A DNA stretch of 64,000 bases from Callorhinus ursinus (Eukaryota > Chordata > Mammalia > Carnivora > Otariidae): NCBI RefSeq assembly GCF_003265705.1, contig NW_020312968.1, positions 1,840,538-1,904,537 of the forward strand, read 5' to 3'. The position numbers and the translations under genes were made by a program. The notes beneath the pieces were generated by a model, which was not told the origin of the DNA, ran no database searches, and worked only from the letters and a program-made list of their open reading frames with translations. Of this stretch, positions 56,510 to 64,000 are shown piece by piece. Each line of letters opens with the position of its first letter. Positions within the stretch are counted from its first letter, which is position 1.

Positions 56510-56615
56510 TATGAAAATGAAAAGAAAGCAGGAACTGAAAGAACAGGAGAGGGAAGAAAAAGAAAAATTAGGAAGGGAAGATGAGATGATGAACAAGGAA
56601 GACAGAGGAGAAATT
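56510..56615. repeat. Purine-rich low-complexity tract
   Basis: About 105 bp almost free of C and T (GAAA and GGAAG type). No function implied. Confidence 0.8.
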
Positions 56616-56635
56616 TAGTGAGGTTTTTTTTTTTT

Positions 56636-56960
56636 TTGAGTACCTATCACGTGACGTGTCCTATGAGGGAGGCGTTCGTGAGCACCATCTCACACACTCT
56701 TCCTGCCAGGTGTCTCATCTGAGAAAACTGAAGCTTAAAAAGGTCAGCAAGGAAGCCTGGAACAGGAAATGGAAAGGAAACAGTTTTGGAGTGAGATCTG
56801 GGAACCGCTCCCAGATTCTAATCTCACCAGCTGTGTGATTTTGCTCCAGTTACCTAATTACATTTCTCATTTGGAAAACTTGAGTAATATCTGCTCAGGT
56901 GATTGTGAGGATTAATTGGAATCATGGATCTGAAGTGTGTCTGCTCATTAGATGCTGCTC
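56636..56960. mobile_element. MIR fragments (minus, then plus)
   Basis: 56,636-56,750 ('tctcatctgagaaaactgaa' then gcttaaaaaggtcag) resembles MIR in reverse. 56,785-56,960 ('cagctgtgtgattttgctcc', 'agttacctaattacatttct', 'gtgattgtgaggattaattg') is MIR in sense. Confidence 0.7.
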
Positions 56961-57133
56961 TCGGTGAATGCCAGTTCCCATCCATGAACCCATCCCTTCC
57001 TGCCCCCTGTCTTTCTGCCATGACAGGGAGTCCCAGAGTCTGCTCGAGATAGCAAGGAGCATTCAGGTTAATATGCAATGTAATTTTTATTCCCTGAGTC
57101 CATAACATTCAGGAACACATACCTAACATTCTT

Positions 57134-57335
57134 TTTTTTTTTTTTTTTAAGATTTTTATTTATTTGACAGAGAGAGAGAGACAGCGAGAAAGGGAACACA
57201 AGCAGGGGGAGTGGGAGAGGGAGAAGCAGGCTTCCCGTTGAGCAAGGAGCCCGATGCGGGGCTCGATTCCAGGACCCTGGGATCATGACCTGAGCCGAAG
57301 GCAGACGCTTAACGACTGAGCCACCCAGGCGCCCC
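57134..57335 (-). mobile_element. Can-SINE
   Basis: Minus-strand SINE with perfect 16-bp TSD catacctaacattctt at 57118-57133 and 57336-57351. Long T run at the tail side. Confidence 0.98.
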
Positions 57336-57351
57336 CATACCTAACATTCTT

Positions 57352-57890
57352 AAGAAACATTGTAGGAGAAACAGTCGTTATATACTGTGATCTGAGTCTG
57401 AAAAAAATCACATAAACCTAAAAAAAAAAAAAAAACCTACCCATTTTTACAAAAGGAGGCATTGTTGAAATGTGAATCCATATTCAAGCCCAAATCCCCA
57501 GTGAGAAACACCCTCTATTTCTACCCGAACAATAGTTCCTTGTCCTGAGACAATGCTGTCTACATAGCCCTGGAAGGCATCAAATCCCCATGGTGATGGC
57601 AATGGTTTCTCCTAGGGACACTGGAAACAGTGTCTGGAGGAACCACAGCACCTGACCCAGGGCTTTGGCCATTGAAATGAGACTCGTTCCCAGCCTGAAC
57701 AGTAGGAAAAACAGAACTGGCCCCTATGTCCTGGCTATGTCTTGTATTTGCTGTAGGGCTCTGATCCCCTAGAGAAGTTATCCTTATGAGATGTGAGTCT
57801 GAAGTCAAGAGAGGTGAATAAGGCATACTGAAATGTTCTCTTCTAGGCACCATGCATATTTGTTCCCAACACATTATTCTTACTCATCAT
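57352..57890. other. Unique sequence
   Basis: Poly(A) at about 57,420-57,435. A 104-codon minus frame at 57,560-57,874 has no recognised domain. No gene supported. Confidence 0.45.
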
Positions 57891-57894
57891 GAAA

Positions 57895-58060
57895 ATCTAT
57901 GACCTGGCCTGGATGGAAATCCTCTGCTCTGAGCCTTATTTCCCTCATCTGAAAAATGGGGTTAATAACAAGGATCTCAAAGGATTGCTGTGATGATTAA
58001 ATCATACAAATGTCAAATTATGCCCAGTGAAAATCCAAAGTATTCTTTCATCATATAGGA
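57895..58060 (+). mobile_element. MIR SINE (plus)
   Basis: 'cctcatctgaaaaatggggt', then 'taataacaagg' and 'ttgctgtgatgattaaat' match the MIR core closely. Confidence 0.85.
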
Positions 58061-58289
58061 AACTGTATTCATAGCCGGTGAATGTTTTCAGTGGTTCTGT
58101 GTTTCACTATTCAAGGGGAAATGTGATTTCTGCAATAAAGCCAAATGTCATATGATTCTGGGACTAGTAAATAATGTGTGCAGTTAAGCTGAGCAACTGT
58201 ATTTTTTTACTTTTTTTAAAGGAGTGATCTTTGTTAAATACTGAGACTGGTTTCCATTGTGACCTGTAAATTGACCTCGACTCATCAGA

Positions 58290-58440
58290 TCTATATCCAA
58301 ATTATATCCAGAAGCCAGTCACTTCTGACCACCTCCTAGGCTACTGCCTGTTCAAATCGAAGCCATTGTCATCTTTCTCCAGGATTATTGCAAGTAGTGT
58401 CTTCCTAAATGGTTTCCCTACTTCCTGACTATTTACCTAA
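58290..58440 (+). mobile_element. L2-like LINE fragment (plus)
   Basis: 'gccattgtcatctttctcca' then 'ggattattgcaagtag' and 'aaatggtttccctacttcc' is the reverse complement of a segment type found in the minus-strand L2 copies downstream (about 59,400-59,430). Confidence 0.55.
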
Positions 58441-58519
58441 AAATATTTTGAGCAATGACAGTATCATTGGAATAAATGTATCATCTCTTTAGAGGGATGT
58501 TTTGGCCATCACTTAGATA

Positions 58520-59985
58520 TTCACTTAGTTAACAAATATTTATGGAGCTCCTACCATATGCCAGCATTTTCCCAGGCTCTGATGATACAGCAATGAACAC
58601 AACATACATAGATCCCTGCCTCATACAGCATATATTCATTGGGTGCAATGACTAACAAATAAACAAGTATAACATACCCTATGTCAGAAGGTGATGGGCA
58701 CTATGGAGAAAAATAGTGTGGAACAAGGGAGCGGAAAGGAGCACAGGAGTGGAAGTGGAAAGTGGGGTTTTTAAGTTTAAATGTGGGGGCTGGAAAAAGT
58801 CCTTCTGATGAGCTGACATTTGAGCAGAGACTGGAAGGAGAGGTGGGAGAGGGCCACATGGTTATGGAAAGGATAATGGAGAGAAGGGAGTGGAGAGGGT
58901 GTTCTAGGCACAGGAAACAGCAGGTCCAAAGGCAAAGCAAAGAGGCCAGACTGGCTTGGCTCAATGAATAGGAGAATAGAGAGGTGGTTACACATACGGT
59001 GGGAATGGGAAAGGGGTCACAATGATCACTTCAGGCCTTCGTGAGGATTCAGGTTCCTCCTCAAATGAGTTGGAAAGCCACAGGAGGATTGTGAGGGGAG
59101 AGGTGACCATGATCTGATTTACGTTTTTAAAGGATCGTTCTGGCTAACCACTTCTGTAGAGCAATGGTTCTCAAACTTGAATATGCATCAGTCACCTCCG
59201 AGGGCTTGTTACAACACAGTTGCCGCATCCATCCCAAATTTCTGATTGAGTAAGTCTGGTGTGATGCAGGAGAATTTGCATTTCTAGCAAGTTCCTAGGT
59301 GATGCTAATGCTGCTGGTCTGGGACCACACTGTGGGGACCACTGGTGAACAGAATAGCTTATAGGAGAGGGAATAGTTGAGGCAGGAGAGCCAGCTGGGG
59401 GGCTATTTGCAGTAATCCAGAAAAAAGATGATGATGCCTTCAGTTCAACTAGGTGGTAGCAGAGAAGAGATTAGATTCTGGGTAGAATTTGGATATAGAT
59501 CCAGTGGAATTTGCTGAAGCATTGAGTGTGGAGCATTATGAAAGAAAGAAATGAGTCCAGGGTTTAGCTTAAGCAACTAGATGAATGGAATTACCATTTA
59601 CTGAGACGGCAAAGACTTAGGTGTAGGGTATCAGGCTTAGTTTGGGGGACTGTTAGATTTGATATGCCTGTTACAGATCCAAGTGGAGATGTCAGTCAAG
59701 TCTTCCTTTTAGAAGAGTCTAGAATTCAGGAGAGAATTTTGGGCTGGAGGTAGAAGGGCAGGAGTCAGCAGCATGTAGATGGCTTCGTGAAGCCTGGCTG
59801 AGATCATCCCTGGAGAGAATTAAGGTAGAGAAGAGGTTCGATGCCTGATGCTGTGGCAGTCAGTCCCGGGGCCAGAAGTCAGGGCGAGGAGAGGGACCAG
59901 AAATGAGACTGAGGAGTCATCAGGGAGGTGAAAGGAAAACCGGGAGAGTGTGGGGGCCTGGATGTCAAGGGAAGCAAGTATTTTA
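58520..59985 (-). mobile_element. L2-type LINE, long minus-strand copy
   Basis: The left end ('aacaaatatttatggagctc', 'ctaccatatgccagcatttt') is the reverse of the L2 3' terminus. Landmarks continue rightwards: 'gctgacatttgagcagagac', 'aggtccaaaggcaaagcaaa', 'gatctgatttacgtttttaa', 'gcagtaatccagaaaaaaga'. Non-coding through decay. A MER5A copy is nested at 59,162-59,344. The order agrees with the copy at 61,085. Confidence 0.7.
59162..59344 (+). mobile_element. MER5A (hAT-Charlie MITE)
   Basis: Terminal inverted repeats caatggttctcaaac (left) and gtggggaccactg (right). The body has 'gggcttgttacaacacagtt', 'agaatttgcatttctagcaa', 'gttcctaggtgatgctaatg'. The flanking 8-bp duplication is decayed (ctgtagag versus gtgaacag). 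Non-autonomous DNA transposon nested in the L2. Confidence 0.92.
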
Positions 59986-61084
59986 ATGCATTCAGGTGCA
60001 TTTGCTATGAAGCCACCTTGTCATAATAGTTACCACCAGGCATCCTCTGTGAAGGAGGAGATACTGCCTACCACGGAATATGCCAAATTGTGAAGTGGTT
60101 CCTTATGGATAAATTATCCCCACAGGAAAAGATAGTTACCTTGATTGAAATTTCATACACATACACACAAACACACTCATTTTTGAGCTGATTTTACTGT
60201 TGCAACCAAAAAACCACACCATTGACACAATTTAATCATTGACATAGATTTGAATCTTTTCTTTCATCTTAGAGCATTCTGTCTAGCTTACGTTTGTCTT
60301 TGAAGCAAATTGTCCAATTTTGAGGGTTGGACTTATATGTGTGATCAGACTGCTGGGAATTTGTGTGAGTAAATTGAATAAATGTTTCAGAAAGTACAGA
60401 GTTTTTTTTCTTGCCCCCCCCCTTTATTTTCTGATATTGAGTCTTGGAAACCTCTGGTTTTTCAACACAATTGCAGGTACCTCAGCTCCCTGAAGTACTT
60501 ACTACAGGAAGCTGTTGCTTGCTTCTCTTGTGAGAATTACAGAGTAATTCTGGTAATTCAGGATGCACTGAGAAGAGCCATTGGTTGCATCCCTTATCAA
60601 GGTACAGCTGATGGCAAGCAAGCCTTACTCAGTAACTAAGTTAATGATAATTCATTTCGCAGACTTTTTACATTGTCTCTTTTGTGAGTTGCAACTCATC
60701 TTTAAACCTGTATAGTGTATAAAAAGTATACCCCACAGACTGTGTATTGCTTCTCATTGTAAGAAAAAATACTACTTGTAACTCAGCATGACACTCCCCA
60801 AATAAATTGGGCAAAGAAGACAATGCCAACCAAGACAACTGTGGTTGTTACAAGTGGTGAAGGGGTGAATGATTCGCATAGCACATTGCTGCGTGTTACC
60901 TCTTTAAGGGGGACCGTGGGTGCTGGTACTCAGCACTCCTCCCCCTAGAAGATGCCCAAACAGACTTCGTGGAGGTATAGTCTGCTTCTCTGTAAGGAGA
61001 AAACAATTGTTTATTATTCAAACTTACCTACCAAATGGAATATTGAAATACTTAGGACTAGGTATGTAACCTTTTCATGTCTTG
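59986..61084. other. Unique sequence, about 1.1 kb
   Basis: No confident repeat. An 85-codon plus frame at 60,382-60,639 includes a cattgcag/gt acceptor-like site at about 60,476, but no known domain, so it is not called a gene. Confidence 0.4.
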
Positions 61085-63210
61085 TTCATTCAACAGATAT
61101 TTCTATTAAATTTCAGGCGCTGACCTATGTGTCTGAGATATATATGTAAACAAAACAGACAAAAAGCCCTGCTTTCTTGGAACTTACATTCTTGTGGGGG
61201 GAGAAAACAATAACTAAAAGCATAATAAATAGTTAAGTTATAGAATATGTTGCAAAGCCATAATGCTGTGGGAAAAACAGAGCATGAGAAGAGGTTTGGG
61301 CATGCAGGGAGAAAAAACAGTTTGCAGTTTTCAATAGAGGAGTCAGGGTAGGTCTCGTGGAGAGGGTGACATTTGAGTGAAGATTTGCAGGAGGTAAAGT
61401 AGTTAGCCAAGTGGATTTCTGAGGGAAGAATGCTTCACACAGATAAAAGAGCCAGGGCAGAGTCAGGCCAGGAAATGTATAAGGAATAGGATGGGGACCA
61501 GTGTGTCCGGAGCAGAGTAACAGGAGATGAGATCAGAGAGGAGATGGGGCCCCACTTGTAGAGGGCCCCGTTGGCCATTCTAAGGACTTTGGCATTTTCT
61601 TTGAGTGAAATGAGAAGCCCTGGGAGGATTTTAGGCAGAAGAATGACATGATCTGAATTACATATTAGGAAGATCATTCTGGTTTCTTTGTTGGAAAGTC
61701 TCTTAAAAGGCAAGTTTGGGAACAAGAAGACCAAATAGGAGGCTGTGGCAATAACCCAGGTGAGAGATGATGACTGAAACTAGAGTGTTGGCTGTAGGGA
61801 TGGAGGGACGTGGTCAACAGCAATCCCCAGGTTTTGTATGAATAACTGGAAGGATGGAGTTGTCATCAACTGAAATGGGAAAAACCTCTGATAGAAGAGG
61901 TTTGTGGTAGAAGCCGAGAACTTCATTTTCAGATGTGTTAAGTTTGAGATGTCTGTGAGGCACCAAATGGAGGTGTCAAGGAGGCAACTGCATGTATGAG
62001 CCTAAAGTTGAAAAGAGAGGTTGGTCACAAGTTGTAACTGCAGGAGTCATTGTCATATCGATAAAGGAGTTCATTAAGAAAGTTGGTGCTTATACAACTC
62101 AACACCAACATCCAAATAATCTGATTAAGAAAGGGACAGAGGACCTGAATAAACTTTTTCCCAAAGAAGACATACAGATGGCCAATAGACACATGAAAAG
62201 CTGCTCAACATCAATAATCATCAGGGAAATGCAAATCAAAACCACAATGAGATATCATCTCACACCTGTCAGGATGACTAAAATAAAAAACACAAAAAAG
62301 AACAAGTGTTGGTGAGGATGTGGAGAAGAAGGAACTCTCATGCACTGTCAGTGGGAATGCAAACTGGTGCAGCCACTGTAGAAAACAGTATGGAGGCTCA
62401 AAAAATTAAAAATAAACTTATCATATGATCCAATAATTCCACTATTGGATATTTACCCAAAGAAAACAAAAACACTAATTCAAAAAGATACATGCACCCC
62501 TATATTTATTGCAGCATTATTTACAATAGCCAAGATATGGTGCACCCCAAGTCTATCATCTATCCATTGAGAGATGAATGGATAAAGAAGATGTGGTATG
62601 TACATATACACTGGAATATTACTCAGCCATAAAAAAGAATAAAATCTTGCCAAGTACAATAACATGGTTGGACCTAGAAGGTATAATGCTAAGTGACATA
62701 AGTCAGTCAGAGAAAGATAAAAACCATATGATCTCACTCGTATGTATAATGTAAGAAACAGACAAATGAACAAAATAAAAAAGAGACAAACAAAAAACCA
62801 GACTTAAAAAGTACAGGGTACAAACTGGTGGTTGCCAGAGGGCAGGTGGGTAGGGGGACGGGTGAAATAAATAAAGGGGATTAAGAGTACACTTATCATG
62901 TGGTAAGCACTGAGAAATGGATAGAATTGTGGAATCATCGTGTACCTGAAACTAATGTAACATTGTATGTTAATTATACTTCAATTTTGAAAAAAGTTGG
63001 TACAGGGAAAGAAAAAAACCAAGAACTAATCCTGGGGGTACTCCAAAATTAGTAGGTCTTGGAGAAGAGGGGGGACTAACACAAAGACTCAGAAGGAATA
63101 ACCAGTGAACCAGGAGGCAAATGAAAAAGAGTATGGTGTTCTGGAAGCCAAGCAAAGAAAATACATGGAAGAAGAGAGAGTGACCTGCCATGCCACTGGA
63201 TTTACAGGTG
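61085..63210 (-). mobile_element. L2-type LINE, second minus-strand copy, split by L1
   Basis: 'caacagatatttctattaaa' at the left, then 'ggtgacatttgagtgaagat', 'gacatgatctgaattacata', 'ggcaataacccaggtgagag', 'tgttaagtttgagatgtctg', and after the L1 'aatcctgggggtactccaaa' and 'gtgttctggaagccaag'. It covers the same part of the element as 58,520-59,985 and extends further 5'. Confidence 0.7.
62088..62989 (+). mobile_element. LINE-1, 5'-truncated (plus), nested in L2
   Basis: Sense ORF2 C-terminal region and 3'UTR ending 'taattatacttcaattttga'. The open stretch at 61,992-62,315 includes the [12 protein letters not shown] and [14 protein letters not shown] motifs of L1 ORF2 but begins in L2 sequence. 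TSD aagaaagttggt at 62076-62087 and aaaaaagttggt at 62990-63001. Confidence 0.93.
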
Positions 63211-63345
63211 AATTTCCTTCCTCTGCAAAATGCAAGTAATAATAGTGCCTGCCTCATAGGCATAAATCAGATAATTTATGTGAATGGCCAATCACAATGC
63301 TCTATGCCAATAAGGGCTCAAAAATACGACCTATTATTTCTATTC
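63195..63345 (+). mobile_element. MIR SINE (plus)
   Basis: 'ttccttcctctgcaaaatgc' then 'aataatagtgcctgcctcat' and 'caataagggctcaaaaat' follow the MIR 3' half. Confidence 0.75.
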
Positions 63346-63400
63346 CTAACATCTCTGAAAAGTCACTTCCCATTATAAAGCTGTTCACTGTACAAGATAA

Positions 63401-63414
63401 CCCGTAGGGGGCGC
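63401..63414 (+). promoter_or_regulatory. CTCF-like binding motif
   Basis: The 14-mer cccgtagggggcgc matches the CTCF core CCASYAGRKGGCRS at 13 of 14 positions (C for A at position 3). It lies in unique DNA between MIR and MER5 fragments. Occupancy is not shown. Confidence 0.5.
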
Positions 63415-63544
63415 TCAAAGCCTTCCTTCTTTCCTGGTACGGCTCTTGCCCCAAGGGATCCCAAACTTTGATGCGGGACAAAATGGACCCAATGACAACC
63501 GAATCCTCTATGGTAAATGTGGAAAAATGCAATGCAGTGGATGT

Positions 63545-63700
63545 CAGACTTCATTGAGGGTAAGAATTGCCCAAGGAGCTTGTTAAGATCTACAGCAGGT
63601 CCAGCCATCAGAGATTCTGATTAAGTACACTTGGAAGAGACCTGAGAATCTGCATTTTCCCACTCCAGCCGATTCCAGTGTATGTCTTCCCACACTGCTG
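63545..63700 (+). mobile_element. MER5-type fragment (plus)
   Basis: 'aagaattgcccaaggagctt', then 'cagagattctgattaagtac' and 'cctgagaatctgcattttcc' match the middle of MER5A in the same orientation as the copy at 59,162. Confidence 0.75.
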
Positions 63701-63839
63701 CAGTGTGGGAGAAAAAGAAAACCGACCAGCCTGTAGCAAATATTTGCTTCCTCTGTTCTTTTTAGGACCTTAGAATAATTTTTGCTTCTCTTTTGTCTCT
63801 CTTCTTCCGTGTAGCCAATGAAGTGAGCCAACCTTGGGA

Positions 63840-64000
63840 GTTCTTCTAGACAGGGAGGTCCTAACAGGACCGGGGTGATTCTACAGAAAGCAGGCCTGGG
63901 GTGAGTGGCTTGGCCCGGGTTTTAGCCTGTCCACCTCAGAGGACACCGTGTGGGGCCTCGCAGTCCTCGTCCGGCCCCTGGGTCTCTTTTGTGGTCGTTT
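63840..64000. other. GC- and CpG-richer edge segment
   Basis: About ten CpG dinucleotides in the last 160 bp (ccgggg, cccggg, cctcgcagtcctcgtccgg, gtcgt), well above the rest of the window. It may be the shore of a CpG island continuing to the right; too short here to say. Confidence 0.4.

Noticed and set aside
8287..57286. Recurring peptide [18 protein letters not shown] and variants in many small frames
   Set aside because: This is the translated tRNA-like head of Can-SINEs, not a protein family. Seen at 8,287, 10,941, 16,731, 19,525, 28,873, 34,056 and elsewhere.
57560..57874. 104-codon minus frame
   Set aside because: Low complexity, no domain and no supporting signals.
60382..60639. 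85-codon plus frame with acceptor-like site at about 60,476 and possible donor at about 60,601
   Set aside because: Resembles an exon superficially, but I know of no matching protein and the frame starts in a poly(C)/poly(T) tract. RNA-seq would be decisive.
1..64000. Search for an operon, phage, plasmid, CRISPR or other microbial system
   Set aside because: The whole window is vertebrate repeat-rich DNA with mammal-specific SINEs; no prokaryotic gene structure exists here.

Overview
The window is nuclear DNA of a placental mammal of the order Carnivora. The main evidence is about 35 tRNA-derived Can-SINEs (head motif cctgggtggctcag, pyrimidine-rich body, AATAAA-rich tail), found on both strands and often flanked by target-site duplications (TSDs). 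The canid-specific head (ggatccctgggtggcgcag) and the felid-type body (tgacagctcagagcctgg) were not seen. An arctoid carnivore (bear, seal or mustelid) is therefore more likely than a dog or cat; this is inference from SINE type. I found no protein-coding exon, rRNA or tRNA gene, operon or CRISPR array that I can defend. The stretch reads as intergenic or deep intronic DNA.

Layout. 1-4,556: a long decayed minus-strand L1 with nested SINEs. 4,590-11,920: mostly unique DNA with MIR, L2 and SINE copies. 12,100-18,180: ancient L1M remnants on the plus strand, hit by a younger L1 (12,868-13,712), SINEs and an L1 3' tail. 18,181-19,578: unique DNA holding an unusual palindromic heat-shock-element-like site. 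19,970-27,455: MaLR LTRs followed by two stacked minus-strand L1s. 28,400-32,776: old repeats and a clean 2.0 kb L1 insertion bounded by a 16-bp TSD, with two 3' tails and an assembly gap in a GT microsatellite. 35,640-39,036: a plus-strand L1MA-like element behind an older L1 5'UTR. 39,500-44,130: LTRs (MaLR type and one ERV1-like solo LTR) separated by unique DNA. 44,400-49,458: SINE clusters, including nested and dimeric insertions, and a candidate retropseudogene. 49,030-56,470: old L1s. 56,636-63,700: MIR, L2 and MER5 fossils with one L1 insertion. 63,400-64,000: a CTCF-like motif and rising CpG content at the right edge.

No genes work together here. The content is a stratified record of retrotransposition: MIR, L2 and MER5 are oldest, then L1M and MaLR, then carnivore L1s, then Can-SINEs, with nesting giving the order. 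The L1 copies where I could read the reverse-transcriptase site are broken there, so none looks able to move. The observations most worth checking are the HSE-like palindrome (18,425-18,454), the template-switch hairpin (22,971-22,995), the L1 with two 3' ends (30,749-32,776), the SINE dimer within one TSD (48,472-48,856), two L1s with microhomology-bounded internal deletions, and the CTCF-like site (63,401-63,414). I found no previously undescribed multi-gene system.
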